Position numbers and translations under genes: made by a program
The notes under the pieces: generated by a model
The model's database searches: none
What the model saw: only the letters and a program-made list of their open reading frames with translations
What the model was told of the DNA's origin: nothing
Shown: one piece after another, positions 41,677 to 49,701 of the stretch
Layout of the letters: each line of letters begins with the position of its first letter
Numbering within the stretch: the first letter of the stretch is position 1
Source of the DNA: Erythrobacter crassostreae
GTDB lineage: Bacteria; Pseudomonadota; Alphaproteobacteria; Sphingomonadales; Sphingomonadaceae
DNA length: 64,000 nt
Direction: 5' to 3'
Assembly: GCF_019204045.1 (NCBI RefSeq)
Contig: NZ_JAGSPC010000001.1
Coordinates: forward strand, 1,674,001-1,738,000

Positions 41677-43293
41677 ATGACAGACACAACCCTCCAAGAT
41701 GCCGCTCGCAATTCCAAGGCCTGGCCATTTCAGGAGGCCCAGCGCCTCGCCAAACGGCTGCGTGATGGAAAACCCGGCGGTGAGCCTGTTCTGTTTGAAA
41801 CCGGATACGGCCCATCGGGCTTGCCGCATATTGGCACGTTTCAGGAAGTGCTGCGCACCACATTCGTCCGCCGCGCCTATGAAGCGCTGACAGGGCAGGC
41901 AACTCGCCTTGTCGCGTTCAGCGATGATATGGATGGCCTGCGCAAAGTGCCGGACAATCTGCCCAATCAGGCGATGCTGACCGAAAACCTTGGCAAACCA
42001 TTGTCGCAGATCCCCGACCCTTTCGAGAAGTACGAAAGCTTCGCGCATCACAACAATGCGATGCTGCGCGAATTCCTCGATCGGTTTGGTTTTGAATATG
42101 AATTTGTCGCTTCGTCCGACCGTTACAATTCGGGCGCGTTTGACGATGCGCTGAAGAATGTTCTCGCGCATAATCAGGACATTCTCGACATCATGCTGCC
42201 GACTTTGCGGGCAGAGCGTGCGGCGACATATTCGCCGATCATGCCGATCAGCCCGGCGACCGGTGTTGTCCTGCAAGTGCCGGTCGAAATTGTAGACGCG
42301 CAGGCTGGCCTGATCCGCTTTACCGATGAAGACGGAAGTGTGATCGAGCAAAGCGCGCTGGGCGGAAAGTCCAAGCTGCAATGGAAGGTTGATTTTGCCA
42401 TGCGCTGGGTCGCGCTGGGCGTGGATTATGAAATGTACGGCAAGGATTTGACCGACACGGGCGTGCAATCGGGCAAGATTGCGCGTGTGCTTGGCGGCAA
42501 TAAGCCGGAAGGCCTGATTTACGAGCTGTTCCTTGACGAGAAGGGCGAGAAAATCTCCAAATCGAAAGGCAATGGCCTGACGATTGAGCAATGGCTGGAA
42601 TACGGCACGCAGGAGAGCCTCGGCTTTTACATCTTCCCGAACCCGAAAAGCGCGAAGCAGCTTCACACCGGAGTAATCCCGCGCGCGGTCGATGATTATT
42701 GGCAGTTCCGTGAGCGTCTGGGCGAACAACCGCTCGACAAGCAATTGGGCAATCCGGTGTGGCATTTGCTGCGCGCGAACGAGACGATGACCTCGCCAGA
42801 AGCACCGGGGGCGGGAGACACCGTGCCGGTGTCATTCGGCCTGTTGCTAAACCTCGCCAGCGTGCTGGGCGCGGAAGCGTCGGCGGAGAATGTCTCCGAG
42901 TACCTGACCAGTTATCTGGGTGAGCCGGTCAGTGATCCATCAGTGGACGCGATGATTGACGCGGCTGTGGCCTACACCCGTGACTTTATCGTGCCGACGC
43001 TGAACAAGCGCGCGCCAGCGGAGAATGAAGCTGCGGCTCTGCGCGCTCTGGATGAGGCATTGGCGAATGCTGCGAATGCTGCGGATGATGCGGACGCGGA
43101 AACCCTACAAACGGCGGTTTACGAGATCGGCAAACGCGAGGAGCTCGGTTTTGAAAACCTGCGGGACTGGTTCCGTGCGCTTTACGAAACGCTGCTCGGC
43201 AGTGAACAGGGGCCGCGCATGGGCAGTTTTATCGCGCTTTACGGTGTCGAAAACAGCCGCAAGCTGATCGCAGAGGCGCTGGCAAAAGCGTGA
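41677..43293 (+). CDS. lysS: Lysyl-tRNA synthetase, class I
   Basis: A 538-residue class I lysyl-tRNA synthetase (the archaeal-type LysRS1 found in many alphaproteobacteria), which attaches lysine to tRNA-Lys. The HIGH-type motif is HIGT (51-54, GLPHIGT), and the KMSKS loop is KISKSKGNG (292-300). GTFQEVLRTTFVRRAYE and the C-terminal anticodon-binding helices (GFENLRDWFRALYETLLG) fit the family. I begin at the ATG 41677 rather than the frame starting 78 bases earlier. No class II LysRS is seen in the window. Confidence 0.95.
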   Translation: MTDTTLQDAARNSKAWPFQEAQRLAKRLRDGKPGGEPVLFETGYGPSGLPHIGTFQEVLRTTFVRRAYEALTGQATRLVAFSDDMDGLRKVPDNLPNQAMLTENLGKPLSQIPDPFEKYESFAHHNNAMLREFLDRFGFEYEFVASSDRYNSGAFDDALKNVLAHNQDILDIMLPTLRAERAATYSPIMPISPATGVVLQVPVEIVDAQAGLIRFTDEDGSVIEQSALGGKSKLQWKVDFAMRWVALGVDYEMYGKDLTDTGVQSGKIARVLGGNKPEGLIYELFLDEKGEKISKSKGNGLTIEQWLEYGTQESLGFYIFPNPKSAKQLHTGVIPRAVDDYWQFRERLGEQPLDKQLGNPVWHLLRANETMTSPEAPGAGDTVPVSFGLLLNLASVLGAEASAENVSEYLTSYLGEPVSDPSVDAMIDAAVAYTRDFIVPTLNKRAPAENEAAALRALDEALANAANAADDADAETLQTAVYEIGKREELGFENLRDWFRALYETLLGSEQGPRMGSFIALYGVENSRKLIAEALAKA

Positions 43294-43299
43294 TCAAGA

Positions 43300-43319
43300 C
43301 GGTCCGCGCGAGCGGACCG
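43300..43319 (+). other. Perfect GCGA-tetraloop hairpin after lysS
   Basis: CGGTCCGC (43300-43307), GCGA loop and GCGGACCG (43312-43319) form a perfect eight-pair stem seven bases after the lysS stop. It lacks a T-run, so it is either a rho-dependent or a stability hairpin at the 3' end of lysS. The rest of 43320-43402 shows nothing further. Confidence 0.5.
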
Positions 43320-43402
43320 CAAGGCCGACTGGCCGCCCGCAGCGCCGACAGGCGCGAGGATTTCGCATGCCGGATGGCGTGCGGGTCAAACAGGGAGCTT
43401 TC

Positions 43403-44071
43403 CTACTTCCAGGTCCGCGTGCGATACCATTTTGTGATGATGTACTTGGTTCCCGCCAATACGGGGGTGCCGGCGTGCATCGTGTTTTGGTTCGGTTCGC
43501 CGTCATGGGTGGCATTGTTCCACGCCAACAATACGCCGGGCTTTGGCTCGATATTGATGCCGATATCGGTGAAGTGCGTGCCGCCGCCTTGTTCGACTTC
43601 GTTGAGATAGACCATGGCGGTCCAACTGCGTTGTCCGCCGCGTTTCTTCTCAAGCTGCCAGTATTTTTCGGTGGTGTAGAACCAGTCATTGTGCGGTTTG
43701 AACTGCTGTCCGGGCAGATAACGTTGCCCCTGAATCGCCTCTCCGATCTTGGATGGTACCCCGAGGAGATCATCAATCCGGCGTGAAATGCCCATGACAA
43801 AGCTGTCCAATGGATCGAGGTCGCCCGAATAGGAGGTGCGAAAACCGCTTTCATAACCGATTTCGTGCAGCGAAGACGGCTTCGCGACCTGATCGATCAT
43901 TTCGCACAGGCGCTTGCATTCCGCCTCGGTAAGGAATTCACCGACCGCGTACATATCCGCCATATCAGTGGGGATCTGGTACACGCCGGGATCAGCCTCC
44001 AACCGCTCTCGTACGCTTTTGCCGAGGCGTTTTAGGCCAGCTTGATCAGGGATGGTTTCTGTCTTCGCCAT
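43403..44071 (-). CDS. 2-oxoglutarate/Fe(II)-dependent oxygenase (prolyl 4-hydroxylase-like)
   Basis: A 222-residue non-haem iron dioxygenase of the prolyl 4-hydroxylase group. The iron ligands are H127 and D129 (FKPHNDW) and H199 (TMHAGTPV), and K209 (GTKY) should bind 2-oxoglutarate. GGGTHFTDIGINIEPKPG and LLAWNN are the usual core strands. The substrate could be a protein prolyl or other residue, and the enzyme is probably cytoplasmic. It is convergent with lysS, about 110 bases away. Confidence 0.88.
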   Translation of the reverse strand: MAKTETIPDQAGLKRLGKSVRERLEADPGVYQIPTDMADMYAVGEFLTEAECKRLCEMIDQVAKPSSLHEIGYESGFRTSYSGDLDPLDSFVMGISRRIDDLLGVPSKIGEAIQGQRYLPGQQFKPHNDWFYTTEKYWQLEKKRGGQRSWTAMVYLNEVEQGGGTHFTDIGINIEPKPGVLLAWNNATHDGEPNQNTMHAGTPVLAGTKYIITKWYRTRTWK

Positions 44072-44123
44072 GGGCGCTGCTTACCAAGTCGTTTCACAGG
44101 TGCAAACACTTTGGCGGATAACA

Positions 44124-44156
44124 AAAAACCCCCGCCGGATTGCTCGGGCGGGGGCA
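44124..44156 (-). terminator. Rho-independent terminator of the RcnB-like gene
   Basis: CCCCCGCC (44129-44136) and GGCGGGGG (44147-44154) form a perfect stem with an adenine run AAAAAA at 44123-44128, which is a T-run in the minus-strand transcript. It sits 32 bases past the stop of the Arg-rich gene. Confidence 0.85.
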
Positions 44157-44188
44157 GTTTGTGCCTCTGACATTTCCTGTACCGGAAT

Positions 44189-45229
44189 TTACCAGAAGAA
44201 GTCGTGGATCACATCGACCACTTCACCGGTGTAGGTATCGATCAGAACAACGTCGTCGTAATACCGGACCCAGCGATACGGGCCGTAAACCTGCGGAAGG
44301 CGATAGCGCCATGGATCGTTGATGTAATATCGCGAGCTGAAGAACAGGTTGTCGAGGCGGAACCCGATCCGCAGGCGGTTGTAACGGTGGCCGCGATACG
44401 GTGCGTAGTAACGGCCCAGGCTGAAGATGCTCCGGTTGGAATAGCGGTGGCCATACCAGTTGTACCGGTTGTTGTTTCTCCAGGTGCGGTTCCACCGGCG
44501 GTGATCACGGCGCGCCTGACGCTGGGCCTGACGAACTCCATTTCTGTAACCGCGGCGCTCACCGCGGCGCGCGTCCCGGCGACGATCTGCACGACGCTCC
44601 GACCGGACACCATCACGGTAACCATCGCGGCGTGCACGATCGGTGCGGCGATTTACCCGGTCACCACGATTTGCGCGGCGATCAGAGCGGTTTGCAGCCC
44701 GGTTTCCACGACGCTCTGCGCGGTTGCCAGCCCGATTGTCCCGGCGGTCAGCTCGATTCTCAACACGATTACCGCGGCGCTCAGCGCGGTTGTTCACGCG
44801 CTCCCTGTTCCGCGAGGACTGCTGGTTGCGACGCTGCGCGTCACGACGTTCGACAGTCCGCTCATCAGTACGGCGCGTATTGCGACGTTCCGACTGCGCA
44901 TTCTGGCGCGAACTGCGACGTTCTGCACGGTTGTCCTGGCGGCTTTCGCGGCGCTCAGCACGGTTGTTCTGACGGGCAGCCGGACGTTCCGTACGACGTT
45001 CCTGACGCGCTTGAGTACGCTGACCGCGATTGTTTTGACGGGTCTGGCGGCGTTCACCGCGCCTGTTGGCCCTTCGTTCACGCCGTGTATCGGGCTGCCC
45101 GGATTCAAACTCCGCACCGGCTTCTACAGCGCCGGTGGCAGCATGTGCTTCCTCAGGTGGCGCGACCAAAGCCAACGCAAAAGCGAGGGCGGACAGCGCA
45201 CTACCTTTCATCAATATGGATAAATTCAT
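44189..45229 (-). CDS. RcnB-family secreted protein with long Arg/Asn-rich domain
   Basis: A 346-residue secreted protein. The start at 45229 has a perfect AGGAGG ribosome site, and a Sec signal peptide ends near AHA (residue 30). Residues about 45-245 are extremely rich in Arg, Asn, Asp and Glu (repeats such as NRAERRGNR and RRDNRAGNR). The C-terminal 90 residues (about 255-346) resemble the RcnB/periplasmic Ni-Co homeostasis domain, ending YRWVRYYDDVVLIDTYTGEVVDVIHDFFW. The repeat may bind a polyanion such as LPS or peptidoglycan; this is inference. A terminator follows the stop. Confidence 0.8.
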   Translation of the reverse strand: MNLSILMKGSALSALAFALALVAPPEEAHAATGAVEAGAEFESGQPDTRRERRANRRGERRQTRQNNRGQRTQARQERRTERPAARQNNRAERRESRQDNRAERRSSRQNAQSERRNTRRTDERTVERRDAQRRNQQSSRNRERVNNRAERRGNRVENRADRRDNRAGNRAERRGNRAANRSDRRANRGDRVNRRTDRARRDGYRDGVRSERRADRRRDARRGERRGYRNGVRQAQRQARRDHRRWNRTWRNNNRYNWYGHRYSNRSIFSLGRYYAPYRGHRYNRLRIGFRLDNLFFSSRYYINDPWRYRLPQVYGPYRWVRYYDDVVLIDTYTGEVVDVIHDFFW

Positions 45230-45320
45230 AAGTGCCTCCTGTGTCGCCGCCCCACCACTTACGGCATCATTGATACGTTTCGATACAATGGGTTCTACCT
45301 GCGAGTCCATGACCCGATCC

Positions 45321-45335
45321 TTAACCACTCGTTTA
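45321..45335 (+). promoter_or_regulatory. CtrA-like site
   Basis: TTAA-CCACTCG-TTTA matches the CtrA consensus TTAA-N7-TTAA in seven of eight positions. It lies between the divergent Arg-rich and flavin-binding protein genes. Short motifs of this kind occur by chance, and I keep it only as a note. Confidence 0.2.
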
Positions 45336-45411
45336 GGCTTACGTTAATGTTCGGATCGACTTTTATGAACATCTTGACGAGAGGGTGCAAAGGGCCACAT
45401 GCGCGTTTGCA

Positions 45412-45993
45412 ATGTTCGACACTTTTGAAAGCGTTCTCGCTGATATTACTGAGCGGCTGACCCGCGCAGGAAAAAAGCGCAAAGAACCGATGCACACCCC
45501 TGTTGTCGTGACCGGTGACGCCGATGCGCGGGTAATGGTCCTGCGCGAATTTGATGCTGAGGCGTTCACCCTGCGGTTTCACACAGATACGCGCGCGCCG
45601 AAAGTCGAGGTTATCGATGCCGACCCGCGGATGGCCGTGCTGTTCTATGACAAGGACGCCAAGGTCCAAATTCGTGTGCGGGGGCGAGGCAAAGTTCTGC
45701 GCGATGCTCCGGTGACAGACGCGGCATGGGAAGCAGGCGATAACTTTGCGCGCCGCTGTTACCTGGGGGACGGGCCAGGGACTTCCTCGGCGACGCCTAC
45801 ATCCGGTTTGCCGCCAGAGTTTGAAGGCGTCGAACCGACTGCCGAGCAAGTTGCGGTCGGGCGACCGAATTTCTCTGTTCTATTGGTCGAACTCGAAGAG
45901 ATCGACTGGTTCTATTTGGCGCATACCGGCCATGTCCGCGCGCTGTTCACGCGTGAGGGCGAAGAGTGGAACGGTCGCTGGGTCTCGCCGTAG
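45412..45993 (+). CDS. Pyridoxamine 5'-phosphate oxidase-like FMN-binding protein
   Basis: A 193-residue split-barrel flavin-binding protein of the PNPOx-like group. RVMVLREFDAEAFTLRFHTDTRAPKVEVIDADPRMAVLFYD is the typical FMN-binding strand set. The C-terminal WFYLAHTGHVRALF shows the usual late strand, and GRWVSP ends it. PNPOx itself makes pyridoxal phosphate, but many homologues reduce other small molecules, so the substrate is not settled. I take the ATG at 45412 over a start 27 bases earlier. Confidence 0.85.
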   Translation: MFDTFESVLADITERLTRAGKKRKEPMHTPVVVTGDADARVMVLREFDAEAFTLRFHTDTRAPKVEVIDADPRMAVLFYDKDAKVQIRVRGRGKVLRDAPVTDAAWEAGDNFARRCYLGDGPGTSSATPTSGLPPEFEGVEPTAEQVAVGRPNFSVLLVELEEIDWFYLAHTGHVRALFTREGEEWNGRWVSP

Positions 45994-45995
45994 GA

Positions 45996-46550
45996 TCAGG
46001 TCTCCGGCTCGGACCAAAGCACCAGCTTTAGCCCAGCCAGTTTGGCGCGTGCTTCGGCGGCGTTGCGGCTCTCTTCGTACGAAAGTGAGCCTTGCAATGC
46101 GCCGACATTCATCTTCACGTCGAGCAGCACGCATTCGCCCTCTGCCAATGTGACCGCGTGAGTTTCTGCTGTGCCTTTGGTCTGGCTGGCCATTTGCGCG
46201 GTAATTGTATGCTCGCCCGGTTCAACGTCCGCTTTGACAAAGCGGCCGGTGCGGAATTGCGACGTCATGCCGCCGTCGATGGTGACATTCATGCCTTGCT
46301 GCCCCGCGACAAAGCCTTTGCGCATCACATAGATCGCGGCTTTGCCTTCGCTGGCGGTGAATTTGCGCGCTTCGGCGGCAAGGCTCTCATCCGCATCAGC
46401 GCCGCCTTTGTTGCGCAAGAAAACGATCACGACAAAGGCGAGGACGGGGATGAGCAGCAGCAATCCAAGCATCGGGAATTGAAAGCCAAGCACCAACCCG
46501 ACAAGAATGGCGGCGGCGATAAGGACGGTGTTGCGGGTCGATGAATTCAT
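45996..46550 (-). CDS. Hypothetical membrane protein
   Basis: A 184-residue protein with two consecutive hydrophobic segments at the N-terminus (VLIAAAILVGLVLGF and LGLLLLIPVLAFVVIVFL), then a soluble domain of about 130 residues. The latter shows short beta-rich stretches such as GKAAIYVMRKGFVAGQQGMNVTIDGG and PGEHTITAQMAS, perhaps a DUF2846-like domain as in small lipoprotein homologues, though I am not certain. The start is the ATG at 46550, two bases after the convergent flavin protein end on the other side. Confidence 0.6.
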   Translation of the reverse strand: MNSSTRNTVLIAAAILVGLVLGFQFPMLGLLLLIPVLAFVVIVFLRNKGGADADESLAAEARKFTASEGKAAIYVMRKGFVAGQQGMNVTIDGGMTSQFRTGRFVKADVEPGEHTITAQMASQTKGTAETHAVTLAEGECVLLDVKMNVGALQGSLSYEESRNAAEARAKLAGLKLVLWSEPET

Positions 46551-46626
46551 ATCGGGAACTCCTGAAAGGGTCTTTGGCCTAGAGTATCGGATCAAATTGC
46601 AAAATGCGAGGGCGCCGCGATCTGCC

Positions 46627-47319
46627 CTATGGTTTTGGTAAGCCAGCAAAAACACGGAAGAAAATTCGATCCGGTTCGGCTTTGCATGTGTCGTACACCG
46701 TCTGTGCGTCCAGCCTTCTGCCGCCGAAACCGCTAGGGCTGGTCAACACTGCCGCGCCGGTTGCAAGGTTCCAGATGCGCATTTTTTTGATCTCGGAATC
46801 CGGGAACGTCGCAAGGTGCCAGTCCGCTTCGGTGACGAAAGCCGCGCATGTTTTCTCGCCAAGAGAGCCCTTCTCAAGCGTATCAATCCAAAGGCTAAGC
46901 GGTAGTCTAACAAGCACGTCGACAGGATTGCCATCGGCATCACGTCCGACTTTGGCTTCGAACGTTTCGATATAGGCGGCCCCGACGGCATCGAGCTCGT
47001 CAGAGCCGGTTGATTGCACGGCCTCGACATCTGTGATTGAGCCATCCGCGCGAACAACAAACTGGTACATCGGCTGGCCCTGTGCGCCGGTCGCCTGCAC
47101 TTCTTTCAGGCCGGGCACTTCTTCTGGGAAACCGGTGATTTCTGGCTGTGTGCCGCCTGCTTTCTTAAGGTCGGAGACAGCGATCGGGGCGTCGGTCGCG
47201 GTCTGCTCGACCGGAACAGTTTCGGCCTCGGTCGCTTCGAGGAAATCGCCAAGTTCATCCTGCGCAGACGCAGGGGCGGCGAGTAGGGCGAGGGCGATCA
47301 AGCAAGAGCGAGGTTTCAT
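46627..47319 (-). CDS. Secreted protein with TonB-C-like domain
   Basis: A 230-residue secreted protein with a Sec signal (SCLIALALLAAPASAQ). Residues about 60-155 resemble the TonB C-terminal fold: EVQATGAQGQPMYQFVVRADGSITDVEAVQSTGSDELDAVGAAYIETFEAKVGRDADG matches the family's periplasmic strand-helix-strand. The C-terminal part (about 160-230) has two cysteines (KTCAAFV and YDTCKA) and no recognised family. It lacks the N-terminal membrane segment and proline-rich spacer of real TonB. Function in envelope linkage is inference. Confidence 0.65.
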   Translation of the reverse strand: MKPRSCLIALALLAAPASAQDELGDFLEATEAETVPVEQTATDAPIAVSDLKKAGGTQPEITGFPEEVPGLKEVQATGAQGQPMYQFVVRADGSITDVEAVQSTGSDELDAVGAAYIETFEAKVGRDADGNPVDVLVRLPLSLWIDTLEKGSLGEKTCAAFVTEADWHLATFPDSEIKKMRIWNLATGAAVLTSPSGFGGRRLDAQTVYDTCKAEPDRIFFRVFAGLPKP

Positions 47320-47396
47320 CGAGTGGCTTCATGTTTCAACTAAAACTCGAAACTAGAGGCACATATCCCTGTTGGCTACCCTGCTATGGCTGGCTC

Positions 47397-48608
47397 CTAT
47401 CCTGCCAGCCGGTCGGTCGTTGCGGGTTTGCGTGCGTCCTCGGCACGGTCCGGCGATTTTGGCTCGCCAGCGGTCCGCACACGATCTCGCCCGTTCTTCT
47501 TTGCGGCGTAGAGGGCCTGATCTGCCCGCGCGAACAAAGAGCGATAGGTTTCGCCATGTTCGCGCTCGGCTACACCGAAGCTCGCGCTCAACCGGACATC
47601 CAATGCGTCCTGACTGACCTGAAGTTTGGCAGTCGCGCCTCTCAGCCGCTCTGAGAGTTTTGCCGCTATGACTTCTCGAGCATCCCAGACCAGAATGCAG
47701 AATTCCTCTCCGCCAACGCGGCCCGCAATATCGCTGTCGCGCACCATTGTCCTGATCATCGGGCCAAAGCGTGCAATCGCTTCGTCTCCGATCTGATGGC
47801 CCCAGATGTCGTTAATCTGTTTGAAATGATCGAGGTCGCAAATGATCAGCGAAACCGGCGTGCGCTTCTTTCCCGCGCGGGCGAAGGCAGCCTTCACTTG
47901 TGTTTCGAACTCGCTCCGAAGCAACAGGCCGGACAGTTCATCGACCGAATTTTTCCTCGTCACTTCGATCAGTTGATCTTTGACAGCGCCGGCAATCTGC
48001 GAAAGTCCGAACAGGACCGATCCGAACGCGAACATCCAGACCATCGCCGCATAGTAAACGCTGTCGCGGTACGTCTCCGCGGCAATCGCACCGTCCACTG
48101 CGAAAGTCAGAAGCGGGCGTATGAAGAATTGCGCGGCGGTGATGGTGAGCATGATGAACAGGAACGTCTCGACCCCGTCACGGCCCCGCTTTTGGGCAAA
48201 CAATTGCGCGGTTTGGACCATGATCACACCGCAAGTCAGATTGGTGATGTACAGATCGGTCAAAACCGGGCCGTGAAATCTCTGCGTGAATGCCATGGTG
48301 CAAATGCCGAGCAAGGCAATGCTGAGCATCGCCGGAACAGGCGTGGACACCTTGACCCGAGACAATATGCCATACGAGATACAGATCGCCGCCAAGGTGT
48401 AAGGCACATGAGTGATGGCGATGATGGCCCGGCCCCAGTGATCGGGGCTGAGCAGGGAGAATGTGAAACCGACGCTCAAAAGCGCCCAGCCGCCGGAAAG
48501 CGCTAAGGTTTCGATGCGCGTGCGATTCAATGTCCACAGCACGAAGAATGTGACGGCAAAAATTGCCATCAACAAAGGTGTCGACAGATGAAGAAGCAAA
48601 TCGCGCAC
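47397..48608 (-). CDS. Diguanylate cyclase with membrane sensor, I-site present
   Basis: A 403-residue membrane diguanylate cyclase. About six or seven N-terminal segments precede the GGDEF domain (about 235-395), with CDLDHFKQINDIWGHQIGD and RVGGEEFCILVW. An intact inhibitory I-site is RDSD, five residues before GGEEF. The protein closely resembles the one at 51582-52799 (shared FFIRP segment, HFKQxNDIWGHQxGD, and closing GETYxxLFARADxALYxAK), so the two are paralogues. The start is the ATG at 48608. It is convergent with nothing near. Confidence 0.9.
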   Translation of the reverse strand: MRDLLLHLSTPLLMAIFAVTFFVLWTLNRTRIETLALSGGWALLSVGFTFSLLSPDHWGRAIIAITHVPYTLAAICISYGILSRVKVSTPVPAMLSIALLGICTMAFTQRFHGPVLTDLYITNLTCGVIMVQTAQLFAQKRGRDGVETFLFIMLTITAAQFFIRPLLTFAVDGAIAAETYRDSVYYAAMVWMFAFGSVLFGLSQIAGAVKDQLIEVTRKNSVDELSGLLLRSEFETQVKAAFARAGKKRTPVSLIICDLDHFKQINDIWGHQIGDEAIARFGPMIRTMVRDSDIAGRVGGEEFCILVWDAREVIAAKLSERLRGATAKLQVSQDALDVRLSASFGVAEREHGETYRSLFARADQALYAAKKNGRDRVRTAGEPKSPDRAEDARKPATTDRLAG

Positions 48609-48696
48609 AAAGGCTCCCAGTGTGAGAGCCTTGCGTCTAACGCAAGAGAGTTAATGGGCGGTTAGGTAGGTTGGAGAAACGCGCCGAGGATGCGCT

Positions 48697-49698
48697 TCAT
48701 TCCGCTAGGATTGTTTTTTGCAACGCTTCGACGATCAGCGCCATCCTTGTGTAGTCGAGCGTGTCTGGTGTATCGCTTTCGCGGTGGTAGTGCGGATTGC
48801 GAAAGATCGCTGTGTCGGTGATCATAAAGGCTGGAATACCAGCCGCCGAATAGGCCCAATGATCTGACCAATCAATGCCTTGGACAACAGATGGCATTGT
48901 TCCTCCCACAGACGGTAGCTTCGCATGATCCCGAAATTCGCTGACCGTTCGCCTAAGAAAGTCTCTCGATGATGTGTCGCCAGCAAATGCGATGAAGTTG
49001 CCCGTGCTGGGGTAGCGGAGTGAAAGCGGAAACGGATAGTTCTGGCTGCCTGGCTCGTCCGAGAAATATCCCATCGTTTCCAACGAGATCATTCCCAAGA
49101 CTCTGTCGGGATCGTCAATAGATTGCGCATGGACGTAACTGCCCATTGCAGAGGTCTTAAAATAGGGTGGCTCTTCGTTTGCGTAGAATACCAATTCGAT
49201 GTTATTTGCAACGAGGCCGTCGCGGGATTTCAACTGACGAGCGAGCTCTAGTAATACGGCAATGCCGCTCGCATTGTCATCAGCGCCGGGTGATTTTGGG
49301 ACAGTGTCATAATGCGCGCCCACGATAAGAGTCGGCGCAGAGGCATCTTTCGCGGCGATGCTAACGATCAGATTGTTCGCGGGAGGGACAACCTCTTGCC
49401 GTTTCACGTCATATCCGAGCGATACTAGCTCGAACTCAATGTATTCTTGCGCTCGCATCATGCTTGTGGCGCTCGCCAGACTTCGAGGCGTGTTGGCTAG
49501 TCTGAGTATATGTTCTTCCAGCCGCGTCTGAAGCTCAAGATCTTCGGGCGTCCCTATCGGTTCGTCCCAAGATGTTCCTGGCGTCGAGGTCGCCCAGAAA
49601 AACCCGCCAATCAGGAATGTGAGAAAGCCGAGCCCCAGAAACAGAAAAACGCGGCGAGCAAGCCCGCCGCGTTTTTCAGATTTCTCGATAAAGCTCAC
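48697..49698 (-). CDS. M28 family zinc metallopeptidase (membrane-anchored)
   Basis: A 333-residue peptidase with an N-terminal membrane anchor (residues about 15-33, RRVFLFLGLGFLTFLIGGF). The zinc site includes H129 and D131 (GAHYDTVP), D140/D141 (GADDNASG), E175/E176 (ANEEPP) and a late His (DWSDHWAYSA). This is the M28 aminopeptidase pattern. It starts at GTG three bases after the EttA stop, so it is cotranscribed with ettA, and acts on the periplasmic side. Confidence 0.88.
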   Translation of the reverse strand: MSFIEKSEKRGGLARRVFLFLGLGFLTFLIGGFFWATSTPGTSWDEPIGTPEDLELQTRLEEHILRLANTPRSLASATSMMRAQEYIEFELVSLGYDVKRQEVVPPANNLIVSIAAKDASAPTLIVGAHYDTVPKSPGADDNASGIAVLLELARQLKSRDGLVANNIELVFYANEEPPYFKTSAMGSYVHAQSIDDPDRVLGMISLETMGYFSDEPGSQNYPFPLSLRYPSTGNFIAFAGDTSSRDFLRRTVSEFRDHAKLPSVGGTMPSVVQGIDWSDHWAYSAAGIPAFMITDTAIFRNPHYHRESDTPDTLDYTRMALIVEALQKTILAE

Positions 49699-49701
49699 GG
49701 T

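Noticed and set aside
41330..41680. 116-residue + strand frame in the lysS leader
   Set aside because: Composed of the duplicated repeat region, has no family-like structure, and overlaps the lysS start without a ribosome site.
41593..42765. 390-residue frame antisense to lysS
   Set aside because: It is the shadow of a high-GC gene with a firm class I LysRS match; no family structure or ribosome site supports it.
44204..45223. 339-residue frame on the + strand opposite the Arg-rich gene
   Set aside because: The repetitive Arg codons (CGN) make an open frame on the other strand; its sequence is low-complexity and lacks a start context, whereas the minus gene has a signal peptide, RBS and terminator.
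45321..45335. CtrA regulon membership of the Arg-rich gene
   Set aside because: One seven-of-eight match in a high-traffic region is expected by chance, so it is listed only as a weak note.
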